This document shows positions 34,328-42,500 of a DNA stretch of 64,000 nt, piece by piece. The notes under the pieces are model-generated. The model was not told the DNA's origin and ran no database searches. It saw only the letters and a list, made by a program, of their open reading frames with translations. The translations under genes and the position numbers were made by a program. This stretch comes from JADLHS01 sp964594985. GTDB taxonomy: Bacteria; Verrucomicrobiota; Verrucomicrobiia; Limisphaerales; JADLHS01. The stretch is from contig CAZQNQ010000018.1 in assembly GCA_964594985.1 (NCBI GenBank), positions 46,122-110,121 of the forward strand, read 5' to 3'. Every line of letters starts with the position of its first letter. Positions within the stretch are counted from its first letter, which is position 1.

Positions 34328-35479
34328 TCAATTTCTAACCAACCCGGGACAACGATCCAGTCGCGCCTCAATCTCACCCAGCATGGCCCGATAGCGAGGA
34401 GCACCGACGCCGCCAAAATCCCGCCGGAACTCTTCCACGGTCAAACTCTCCGGCAGATCGTTAATCTCCGGGAAAAAATCCGCCGTCGTAAAACCGGTCC
34501 GCAACCGGGATTGCGAAGCCATCGCCGCATCGAACGAGTCGGTGGTCGCCGCCGCGAAGCGCACGCCGGCGCGATCCGCCGCCAGGTCGCCGAACGAAAA
34601 CCCGCTGCCATGCGCCAACGCATCAAGTTCCTCCTTCAGCAACCCGCCCGCGTCACTCAAAAATGGGTCCTCCACCACCGCCAGGGCCGCGCTCAGACAA
34701 AAATGCCGCGCCCAATCCTCCCGCCCGGCCAGTTTCGTTCCCGCCCGGGCCGCGACGGCCTCTCGAACCAATTCACTGTCCCGCTTCAACCCGGCGTACC
34801 GCGCCAGGCGCTCGTGCCCGATGACGATTCCCAAGGCCAGGATGGCGGCGCGATTCTGGGTCAACGTATCGAATTGCGGCGCGGCATCCGGCAGCGGCGT
34901 GAATACAACCTGCATCAGGACCGCGAAGCGTTGTTCGCCCGCGTTGGACCATTGCGGAGAGGCCGCAACAATGCGTTGTAATTGCATTTCCGTGGCGCGG
35001 CTCAATCCCGTCGCTTGCCCCGGCCAGCTCGCCCACCCCAGACCGAGCAACAGCAACCCGATCGCCGCCACCGTCACCCGCCAGCCGTGCTGCCGGAACA
35101 ACAGTCCCGCCACGACGCCGAGCGTACAGGCCGACACCGGCACGATGATATTGGCGAGCATCGGCCAATGCCCCAGTTTCGCCACCCGGATGAGCAGCGC
35201 CACCCCGACGACGACCACCGGCAGCAGCACCAAGCGCAACCAGCGCGCCAGCGGCTTCTCTCCCGGACCGACGGCGAACGCGGTGATCGCTCCCAAGGAA
35301 CCATACAACGTCGTCTGTAATCCCACGACGCAGAGAAAATAGGCGACCTTCCAACTCAATCCCAGTGAAGCATGGACCGCTTGCGCAAGCCCGAGTGGCG
35401 GCAACAATGGCGCGGGCAACAATACCAACGCCAGGAGCGCCACCCCGACGGCCACCCTGCTCTTGGTACTCGCAAACAT
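34328..35479 (-). CDS. Membrane protein of unknown function
   Basis: A 383-residue protein from the ATG at 35479 (GTG two codons upstream possible). The first ~170 residues contain about five transmembrane helices ('VGVALLALVLLPAPLLPPL', 'VAYFLCVVGLQTTLYGSLGA', 'LVLLPVVVVGVALLIRVAKL', 'IIVPVSACTLGVVAGLLF', 'VTVAAIGLLLLGLGWASW'). The remainder is soluble, probably periplasmic, helical and alanine-rich, with 'SRATEMQLQRIVAASPQWSN' and 'DLAADRAGVRFAAATTDSFD'. No family recognised. It is 17 nt downstream of the LOG-family gene. Confidence 0.8.
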   Translation of the reverse strand: MFASTKSRVAVGVALLALVLLPAPLLPPLGLAQAVHASLGLSWKVAYFLCVVGLQTTLYGSLGAITAFAVGPGEKPLARWLRLVLLPVVVVGVALLIRVAKLGHWPMLANIIVPVSACTLGVVAGLLFRQHGWRVTVAAIGLLLLGLGWASWPGQATGLSRATEMQLQRIVAASPQWSNAGEQRFAVLMQVVFTPLPDAAPQFDTLTQNRAAILALGIVIGHERLARYAGLKRDSELVREAVAARAGTKLAGREDWARHFCLSAALAVVEDPFLSDAGGLLKEELDALAHGSGFSFGDLAADRAGVRFAAATTDSFDAAMASQSRLRTGFTTADFFPEINDLPESLTVEEFRRDFGGVGAPRYRAMLGEIEARLDRCPGLVRN

Positions 35480-35496
35480 GGCCACAGGGTCTCAGT

Positions 35497-36288
35497 TCAG
35501 ACGGGTTGCAGCCGCTTTCGGACTGCCGTCGGCAGACTCCGCACCACCAGCCCCACCGCTTCCTCGGGCGAATCGGTGACGTGGCCAAATCCGATCTCTT
35601 CCTTGGCGAACACGCCGGCCTTCATCATCTCCTGCCCCCATTCGCGCAGGCCTTTCCAAAAAGCCGACCCCATCAGGATGACGGGGAACGGCCCGATCTT
35701 CCGGCATTGCACCAGCGTCGCCGCTTCGAAGAGTTCGTCCAGCGTGCCCAAGCCGCCGGGCATGACGATGAACGCGCACGAGTATTTCACCAGACAGACT
35801 TTGCGCGTGAAGAAATAATGGAACTCGAGGCTGCGATCCACGTAGGGATTCTCCGCCTGCTCATGCGGCAGGATGATGTTCAATCCGTAACTCTTGCCGC
35901 CGGTCTCATGCGCGCCGCGATTCGCCGCCTCCATGATGCCCGGCCCGCCGCCGGTCAACGTGGCGAAGCCCGCCTTGGCGAGTTCCGAGCCGACCGCGCG
36001 AGCGAGCTTGTAATAGGGATGCGTCTCCTTGAAACGCGCCGACCCGAACACCGTCACAGCCGGGCCGACCTGATAGAAAGTCTTGAACGCGCGCTCGAAC
36101 TCCTGATTGATGCGTTTGAGCCGGGCGCGTTCCTTCTGCGGCGTGCGGGCGTGGCCCAGGAATTCCTGTTCCGCGCCGGCGGGCAATTCGTAGCCGGGCA
36201 ACCCGACCTTGCTCCAATGCTTCTGCCAACTGCGTTCCCATTCCCCCAGCGTTGGCTGCTGATAAGGTCGCTTGGTTGTTCGCTTCAT
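35497..36288 (-). CDS. LOG-family protein (TIGR00730-type, lysine-decarboxylase-like)
   Basis: A 263-residue cytoplasmic protein from the ATG at 36288. The family signature 'GGGPGIMEAANRGA' and 'MPGGLGTLDELFEA' (PGGxGTxxE) are both present. LOG proteins cleave nucleoside monophosphates such as AMP or cytokinin ribotides to base and ribose phosphate; the old name lysine decarboxylase is misleading. The N-terminal ~60 residues ('LGEWERSWQKHWSKVGLPGY') are longer than in short LOGs and match the type II form. Downstream gene is 17 nt away. Confidence 0.93.
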   Translation of the reverse strand: MKRTTKRPYQQPTLGEWERSWQKHWSKVGLPGYELPAGAEQEFLGHARTPQKERARLKRINQEFERAFKTFYQVGPAVTVFGSARFKETHPYYKLARAVGSELAKAGFATLTGGGPGIMEAANRGAHETGGKSYGLNIILPHEQAENPYVDRSLEFHYFFTRKVCLVKYSCAFIVMPGGLGTLDELFEAATLVQCRKIGPFPVILMGSAFWKGLREWGQEMMKAGVFAKEEIGFGHVTDSPEEAVGLVVRSLPTAVRKRLQPV

Positions 36289-36329
36289 AATCAGTTCCCC
36301 AGCCCGGCGCGACCAGATCCCGAAAGCGC

Positions 36330-36812
36330 TTACTTCAATCGGCTGGCCACTTCGTCGAGCAAATTTTGATAAGGGCGGCTGCGCACGTTCGCCAGCTTCT
36401 GTTCCTCGGCAAAAAACGCGTCGCCCGCGTCCTTGACGATGAACGCCTGACATTGCAACCGATAGGCGCCCGCGCCGAGGTCCACCAGACTGACCTTGAC
36501 CCGCACCAGCGTCTGCGCGCCATAGTGCGAACCGATCACGCCTTCGTAGGCGATGTTGGTCATGCGCGAGGCTTCCTTCTCGAAGACCAACTGACCGCCC
36601 GCGGAACCGGCCTTGTAGCCGTCCTCCTGAAACACCGCCACCGCCGTCTTGGAAATCACTTCCGGTTCCTGCCCCCGGATGATCACCGAGGCGAAACTGG
36701 CCGAGGCCGGCTTGGTGGCGCCGCAACCCGCGCCAAACAACACCAGCAGGGCGCTCAGGAGAACCGCGCCCCGGACCGACCGTGCGGCGATAACAGCGAG
36801 ATGGGATTTCAT
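36330..36812 (-). CDS. Predicted lipoprotein, unknown function
   Basis: A 160-residue protein with lipoprotein signal: 'VLLSALLVLFGAGC' gives the lipobox GAGC near residue 30. The mature part 'FASVIIRGQEPEVISKTAVA', 'DGYKAGSAGGQLVFEKEASR' and 'VRVKVSLVDLGAGAYRLQCQ' has alternating beta strands and resembles small periplasmic lipoproteins of the DUF-type with a BON- or TonB-like fold; this is a guess. It precedes the LOG gene by 41 nt. Confidence 0.7.
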   Translation of the reverse strand: MKSHLAVIAARSVRGAVLLSALLVLFGAGCGATKPASASFASVIIRGQEPEVISKTAVAVFQEDGYKAGSAGGQLVFEKEASRMTNIAYEGVIGSHYGAQTLVRVKVSLVDLGAGAYRLQCQAFIVKDAGDAFFAEEQKLANVRSRPYQNLLDEVASRLK

Positions 36813-36855
36813 GATGATTGGGAAACAAGATGGCTGGCGGGTGCTGCCGGACCGA

Positions 36856-37242
36856 CTATTCCCCCTGCGTGTGCGCCCGTTGCCGCGCGGCCAGATAGCG
36901 GTCCATTTCGGCGACATCCTTGAACACCGCGACGCCGGGCAGCGACTTGATGATCTCGAAGACCTCCTGGATCTGCGGCTGCATGTGGATGAACGACACC
37001 TGCCCGCTGCGCTCCTTCAAAGTTTTGCGCGTGGTGGAAAACACCCGCAACCCGGCGCTGCTGATGAATTTCAAGTTCGCGAGATCAAAGATCAAGTCCT
37101 TCACCCCGCCGCCCAATACCGGCGCCAGTTGCTTCTCCAGTTCGGGAGCGGTGGCGGTGTCGAGACTGCCGGCGAGTTTGATGGTGACGGCGCCGGCATT
37201 CGCCCCGGCGAGATTCTTTTGGATTTGGATTTCCAGTGGCAT
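36856..37242 (-). CDS. STAS-domain anti-sigma factor antagonist
   Basis: A 128-residue cytoplasmic STAS protein. The strand-helix pattern 'AVTIKLAGSLDTATAPELEK' and the phosphorylation-site region 'LIFDLANLKFISSAGLRVFS' (serine in ISSAG) are typical of SpoIIAA/RsbV. Such proteins are switched by a serine kinase and by a PP2C phosphatase. The gene directly after it in the cluster is a REC-PP2C-HATPase protein which has both activities, so the two form a likely partner-switching pair. The spacing is 47 nt. Confidence 0.9.
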   Translation of the reverse strand: MPLEIQIQKNLAGANAGAVTIKLAGSLDTATAPELEKQLAPVLGGGVKDLIFDLANLKFISSAGLRVFSTTRKTLKERSGQVSFIHMQPQIQEVFEIIKSLPGVAVFKDVAEMDRYLAARQRAHTQGE

Positions 37243-37289
37243 GTGATTTCGATGGTTAAATTTTCAACGTGGCTCTTGCGGGCAAAAGA

Positions 37290-38927
37290 CTATTCTCCGT
37301 GTGTTTCCAATACAAGCCGCTTCCGCAGGCGCAGGACATTCGCCCCGGCTTCGCGTCGGTAGGAAATTTCGTCAACATAACGCCGGACCAATCCGATCCC
37401 CCAGCCGCCGGGCAGATCATCGTCCTCGGCCTGGGGCTTGGACGACGTGGCCGCCGTCGGATCAAACTCCGGCCCGCCATCCCGCAACTCAATCGTGAAC
37501 GCCGCCGCGGTATGTTCGAGAATGACTTGAAAAGTCTTCTGCGCCTCGCGCTGCAACGCGTGGTTGACGATGTTGCTGCCGCATTCCTCCAACGCCAGCG
37601 CAAGACCGAACAACAATTTTTCCGGCACGCCCTGCCCCGCAGCAAACTCCTGCATGGCCTCGACCGCGCGCATGACCTCCTCCGGCGTGGCGTGCAGTTC
37701 CAAACTGACACGAGATGGATTTTGAACAGGAGGTAACGGAGACAACTGAGACTCGGCAGAGGAATTCTCCGTTCCCTCTGCTTGCTCCTGTTGAATCTTC
37801 AGTGTCAAAATCGCAATGTCATCGGACTGCGGCGCGCCGTTGGCAAACGCGCGGACTTTTTGCAGCAGGCTCGCGGTGATTTCAGCCGCAGCTCGACCAG
37901 CCAACGCGCCAGCCTCCACTAACAGCCGGTCATTGCCATAACATTCCTCCTGCGGATTGAACGCCTCGCTCACGCCGTCGGAATACAAAATCAAAGTGTC
38001 GCCGGCACCCAACGTCAACTCGGTGCGCTCGAATCCCAGCCCCGGCTCGAAGCCGAGCGCCGTGCCGAGATTCTTCACCGCCCAGCGCGGCGTGCCACCC
38101 GCCGGCAACAGCACCGGACGACAATGCCCGCCGTTGGCAATCACCAGCCGGCCCGACTTCGGCTCGAACACCGCGCACAAAAACGTCACGAACATGCCCG
38201 AAGGATTGTCCGCCGCGAGTTCGTCATTGAGCCGCGCGAGAATCCGCTCCGGCTCGGCGATGTCCCGCGCGAGCAACCGCGCCAGACTGATTGCGCGCAC
38301 CATGAACATCGAGGCCGGAATCCCCTTCCCCGAAACGTCGCCGAGAAAAACCACCAGCCGTTCCGGTCCCGCCGCGCATACGCCGTAAAGATCGCCGCCC
38401 ACTTCGCGCGCCGGTTCGAGGATCGCGCCGAAACTCACGCCATACGCCTGTTCAAACGGCGAAAAATCATGCGGCAACATGCCCATCTGAATCTCGCGCG
38501 CCACGCGCAGTTCGCTGGCGATCTGCTCCTTCACCGCATCGCTGTACGCCTTCGCCTTGAGCAACGATCGGACGCGGGCCTTCACTTCGAGCATGTCGAA
38601 CGGCTTGGTGAGATAATCGTTCGCGCCCGCCTCGAACCCGCGCGTCTTGTTCTGCACCTCTTCGAGCGACGAGAGAAACATGATCGGCACTTCCGCCGTC
38701 TCCGGCATCGCGCGCAGCCGGCGGCACACCTCGTAGCCGTCCAGGCCCGGCATCATGATGTCGAGCAACACCAGATCGGGCGGCATCTTCGCGGCGACCT
38801 GCAACGCCATCTCGCCATTCAGCGCAAGACTGAGTTTGTGGTCCGCCTTCAGCCCCTCGACGAGGATATCGAGATTGGCCTTGGCGTCATCCACCAGCAA
38901 CACGCGGCAATCGGAAAGATTTTTCAT
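37290..38927 (-). CDS. Response regulator with PP2C phosphatase and HATPase (RsbW-like) domains
   Basis: A 545-residue cytoplasmic protein. REC domain at 1-125, phosphorylated Asp D56 in 'LVLLDIMMPG'. SpoIIE/PP2C domain at ~175-378: 'MLPHDFSPFEQAYGVSFGAI', 'GGDLYGVCAAGPERLVVFLG', 'DVSGKGIPASMFM', 'LYSDGVSEAFNPQ'. HATPase_c_2 domain at ~410-545 with N-box 'ALALEECGSNIVNHAL'. Residues ~379-401 form a linker encoded by the hairpin 37725-37792. It would dephosphorylate and perhaps rephosphorylate the STAS partner encoded downstream. Its ATG overlaps the stop of a hairpin-borne short frame as ATGA. Confidence 0.93.
   Translation of the reverse strand: MKNLSDCRVLLVDDAKANLDILVEGLKADHKLSLALNGEMALQVAAKMPPDLVLLDIMMPGLDGYEVCRRLRAMPETAEVPIMFLSSLEEVQNKTRGFEAGANDYLTKPFDMLEVKARVRSLLKAKAYSDAVKEQIASELRVAREIQMGMLPHDFSPFEQAYGVSFGAILEPAREVGGDLYGVCAAGPERLVVFLGDVSGKGIPASMFMVRAISLARLLARDIAEPERILARLNDELAADNPSGMFVTFLCAVFEPKSGRLVIANGGHCRPVLLPAGGTPRWAVKNLGTALGFEPGLGFERTELTLGAGDTLILYSDGVSEAFNPQEECYGNDRLLVEAGALAGRAAAEITASLLQKVRAFANGAPQSDDIAILTLKIQQEQAEGTENSSAESQLSPLPPVQNPSRVSLELHATPEEVMRAVEAMQEFAAGQGVPEKLLFGLALALEECGSNIVNHALQREAQKTFQVILEHTAAAFTIELRDGGPEFDPTAATSSKPQAEDDDLPGGWGIGLVRRYVDEISYRREAGANVLRLRKRLVLETHGE
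37725..37792 (-). repeat. Hairpin family B, AACAGGAG subtype (copy B4), inside coding sequence
   Basis: On the minus strand AACAGGAGCAAGCAGAGGGA then ACGGAG..., and finally CTCCGTTACCTCCTGTT. The arms pair through AACAGGAG/CTCCTGTT and further in. It lies within the reading frame between the PP2C and HATPase domains and keeps the frame open. Confidence 0.83.
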
Positions 38928-39028
38928 GGAACAAAAAAATTCTTAACAGGAGACAACAGAGGAAACAGAGGAATAAAAAAGTAAATCTCCATTCCCTCTG
39001 TTTCCTCCTGTTCAAATTCTGGTTTCAT
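38924..39028 (-). CDS. Short frame carried by hairpin B5
   Basis: A 34-codon frame beginning ATGAAACC and translating to MKPEFEQEETEGMEIYFFIP then LFPLLSPVKNFFVP. Its start lies one base after the GxxExxY stop (TAA-G-ATG) and its TGA overlaps the ATG of the response regulator as ATGA. Its first eight codons match the start of the frame at 39439-39525 except for one residue. It may allow re-initiation rather than encode a working protein; translation is unproven. Confidence 0.3.
   Translation of the reverse strand: MKPEFEQEETEGMEIYFFIPLFPLLSPVKNFFVP
38945..39012 (-). repeat. Hairpin family B, AACAGGAG subtype (copy B5)
   Basis: On the minus strand the arm AACAGGAGGAAACAGAGGGA faces TTCCTCTGTTTCCTCTGTTG then TCTCCTGTT. 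The outer AACAGGAG/CTCCTGTT and AACAGAGG/CCTCTGTT parts pair; one arm has about eight extra bases. It separates GxxExxY copy 2 from the response-regulator gene. Confidence 0.83.
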
Positions 39029-39029
39029 C

Positions 39030-39431
39030 TTATTGATTTGCTCCGGGCAAAATCAACCGGCTGACCCCATCCGTCACTTTCATTTCAAAGAAGTTGAGCA
39101 GGAGTCCGATGGGAGCATTGAGCAGTTTCATATAACTGAGGAGTTGCGCTTTGTGGATGGGCAGAATCTTCTCCACCGCCTTTACCTCCACCAACACACA
39201 ACCCTCGACCAACACATCCAATCGCAACGGTTCTTCCCGAGTGAAGCCTTTATACTCCACCACTACCTGCTTCTGGCTGACACAACTCAAACCGCGCAAA
39301 CCAAGTTCCTTTGTGAAACACCATTCGTAGATGGACTCAATCAGTCCCGGCCCCTTGTCGCGATGCACTTCAATGGCGGCGGCAATGATCGTCTCCGTCA
39401 GTCCGGATGCTTTTTGATACAAGGGGTGCAT
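39030..39431 (-). CDS. GxxExxY family predicted PD-(D/E)XK nuclease, copy 2
   Basis: A 133-residue protein from the ATG at 39431 (MHPLYQKASGLTETIIAAAI). The motif GLIESIY lies in 'GPGLIESIYEWCF'; the nuclease-like core reads 'RLDVLVEGCVLVEVKAVEKI', then 'IHKAQLLSYMKLLNAPIG'. It ends 'LILPGANQ'. It resembles copy 1 but is clearly diverged. An in-frame TTG at 39512 would add residues translated from the hairpin, which I reject as start. It is bracketed by hairpins B5 and B6 and separates the kinase and regulator genes. Confidence 0.9.
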   Translation of the reverse strand: MHPLYQKASGLTETIIAAAIEVHRDKGPGLIESIYEWCFTKELGLRGLSCVSQKQVVVEYKGFTREEPLRLDVLVEGCVLVEVKAVEKILPIHKAQLLSYMKLLNAPIGLLLNFFEMKVTDGVSRLILPGANQ

Positions 39432-39438
39432 GGAATTC

Positions 39439-39525
39439 TTAACAGGAGGCAACGGAGGAAACAGAGAAATAAAGAAATCTTTTCTCTGTTCTCTCCGTTT
39501 CCTCCTGTTCAAGTTCAGGTTTCAT
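39439..39525 (-). CDS. Short frame carried by hairpin B6
   Basis: A 28-codon frame starting ATGAAACCTGAACTTGAACA (MKPELEQEETERTEK...) whose ATG overlaps the histidine kinase stop as ATGA and whose TAA lies seven bases before the GxxExxY ATG. Its beginning matches the frame at 38924-39028. Coding status is unproven; coupling of translation is the more likely role. Confidence 0.3.
   Translation of the reverse strand: MKPELEQEETERTEKRFLYFSVSSVASC
39441..39509 (-). repeat. Hairpin family B, AACAGGAG subtype (copy B6)
   Basis: The most regular copy. On the minus strand AACAGGAGGAAACGGAGAGA then ACAGAG pairs with CTCTGTTTCCTCCGTTGCCT then CCTGTT, matching at about 24 of 26 positions around a ~17-base AT-rich loop. 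It lies between the histidine kinase stop and the GxxExxY start. Confidence 0.9.
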
Positions 39526-42500
39526 GTCAATGCCTTCAGTGCTTGCTCCAATCGGATCTGCGCGTCAGCAAACGAATAGCCTTGGACGAGCTTTTCAAAC
39601 TCCGTCCAGGTGTCATCGGCAAACAAAGGTTGCAATGCGGTCCGGTTCGTTTCGATGAAATCCGCCGCGCCAGGATCGAACTCTGAAAGCAGCTTCGTCA
39701 ATTGCGTCGCCGCTTCCCGCGACTTCACGGGATCAACCAGCGGCGCGGGAGTGGCCGCAACTGGCTTCGCGGCGGGCGAACCCAGGCTGGCGTTCAGCCC
39801 GGCGATCAACGGATCAAGCGCCGCCGCGACTTGTTGCTTCGCGGACTCCACTTCTGCCGCCGGCGCTTTGCTGCGGATGACTTTTTCCAACGCGGTCGCG
39901 ACGCCGTGAACGGATTTCGCGCCGATGTTGCCCGCCACGCCCTTGAGCGTGTGGGCGAGCCGCTCGGCGAGCGCGACATCACCCGCCGCGAGCGCGGTGG
40001 TGATTTCTCCGACCGCCGGACCTTGTTGCTCGACGAACTGGCGCAGTAGTTTCAAATAGAGTTTCCGATTGCCAGCGACACGGGTCAGGCCGTCGTTCGT
40101 ATCAAGGCCGGCGATGGAGGGGAGGTCGTCGCCAGTTCCCCTCACCCCGTCCCTCTCCCCATCGGATGGGGAGAGGGTGTCCGCAGGACGGGTGAGGGGT
40201 TTGTAGAACCGTCCGACCGTCTCAAACAGGTTGCTTGGATCAATCGGCTTCGAGATGTGATCGTTCATGCCGGCGGCCAGGCAACGTTGCTTCTCCTCCA
40301 TCGTCGCGTGCGCCGTCATGGCGATGATCGGCAACGTGGCGAAGCGCGCGTCGGCACGGAGTCTCGCCGTCGCCTGATGGCCATCCATCACCGGCATCTG
40401 CAAATCCATCAGCACCAGATCGAACGGCGGCGGCTGGGGGCCATTGGACAGAGTATCCACGGCCTCCTGTCCGTTGTTGGCGACCTTCACGATCGCACCC
40501 GCGCCTTCGAGCAATTCGATGGCGATCTGCTGGTTGATGTCGTTGTCCTCGGTGAGCAGAATCCGCGCGCCGCGCAACCGCAGGGCCTGCTCGGCTTCCA
40601 CCGCGCCCGCGACCGCTTCGCCCTCGTCGGCGAAGACATTCACCAGCGTATCCACGATCATGGACTTGGTGACGGGCTTGACGAGAAATCCATCCAGTTG
40701 CAACCGCTCGGCCTCCTCGCGCACTTCTTCGCGCCCGAACGCCGTGACCAACACGATGTGCGGCGGATGCGTCAACGTCTCGTCGCCCTTGATGTGGCGG
40801 CTGGCCTGCAAGCCGTCCATGCCCGGCATCCGCCAGTCCATGAACACGATGTCATACGGCTCGGTCGCATCGTGTTGCTGGATGGCGGCGATGGCTTCCT
40901 TGCCGGTGGCGACGGCGTCCACACGCGCGGCCAGTGTGCTCAACGGCTCCTGCAGGATTTCGCGCGCGGCGGGATTGTCGTCCACCACCAGCACGCGGAG
41001 TTGCGCCAGTTTCGCCGGAATGGTCTTGCCGGCCCCGGTCGCCGAGCCGACGCCCAGCCAGACGGTGAAATAAAATGTGCTGCCGACGCCAGGCTCGCTC
41101 TCCAGCCAGATGCGTCCGCCCATCAACTCGACGAGCCGGCGACAGATGGTCAAGCCGAGACCCGTGCCGCCGTGCTTGCGCGTGATGGACATGTCGGCCT
41201 GCGTGAACGGCTCAAACAGTTTCACCGATTGTTCCCTGGTCATCCCGATGCCGCTGTCGCGCACGGAGAATTTCAACTGCACCTTTTCGCCGGTGCGTTC
41301 GACCGGTTCGATCTCCAGCCGGATTTCGCCGTGCTCGGTGAACTTGACCGCGTTGTTGACGAAATTGGTGAGAATCTGCCCGAGCCGCAACGGATCGCCG
41401 AGCAACACCTCGGGCAGGCCGGGCGCGGCGTGCGCCAGAAATTCCAGGCCCTTCTCGTGCGCCTTCTGCGCGGTGAGCGTGGTGACGGACGTGATGACAT
41501 CATCCAATTTGAAATCGGTGGTCTCGAGATCGAGCTTGCCCGCCTCGATCTTGGAGAAGTCGAGGATGTCGTTGATGATCGCGAGCAGCGACGTGCCGGC
41601 GTTGTGAACCTTGCTGACGTAATCGCGCTGCTTGGGATTGAGCGGGGTCTTGAGCGCCAGGTGCGAGAGGCCGATGATGGCGTTCATCGGCGTGCGGATT
41701 TCGTGGCTCATGTTCGCGAGGAACATGGACTTCATCTGCGTGGCTTCCTCGGCCTTGACTTTCGCTTCCCGCAATTCCTCGGCGATGCGCTTCTGGTCGG
41801 TGATGTCCACCAGCAACCCGATCAACCCACCGGGGCGACCATCGGAGAGTTTGAAGCCGTCCACCGAGTAAAGCGTAATGTGCGTCTCCCCGTCGGCATA
41901 CGTGACCGGCAACTCATAACTCCGCTGGCTGGCTTCGCGGATGACCGTGGTGTCTTCGTCATGAAATTTCCGGCGTTCCGCTTCCGGCAGATAATCCAGC
42001 TCCAGCACGGTCTTGCCTTTAAGGAAATCGTTCGTCGTGCCGAAATCGCGTTCGTACGCCTTGTTGCAACTGATGAAGCGCGCCTCGGCATCCTTGACGA
42101 ACATCGGATACGGGATCGTCTCGAACAGCGCGCGCTGGAACGCCAGCCGGTCGGCCAGTTCGGCGGTGCGGACCTGCACGGTCTTTTCCAGGTTCTGATT
42201 CAATTCCGCCAGACTTTGTTCGCGCGCCAGGATTTCACGCGCCATCTTCTGGAAACCGCGCGCCAACCCGCCGAGTTCATCCTGGCGTTGCGGGAGTTTG
42301 CCCAGGGTTTCCTCGTGGAAATTGCCCTGCTCAATGGCCGCCGCCGCCCCGGTCAAGTCGAGCAGCGGATTCGTCAACCGGCGGGCGATGACCGAGACGA
42401 TGAACACCAAAGCCAACAACCCGGCCACCCCGACCGAAGCCGAGCGCAGCGTCAGTTGCCGCACCGGAATGAGAATCTCATCCTCGGAAATGTTGAGAAC

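Noticed and set aside
25647..39509. Possible CRISPR array
   Set aside because: The repeated elements are hairpins far apart and in different genes, with no regular spacers and no cas genes in the window.
39432..39512. N-terminal extension of GxxExxY copy 2 from a TTG
   Set aside because: The extension is the hairpin read in another frame; the ATG at 39431 gives the natural family start.
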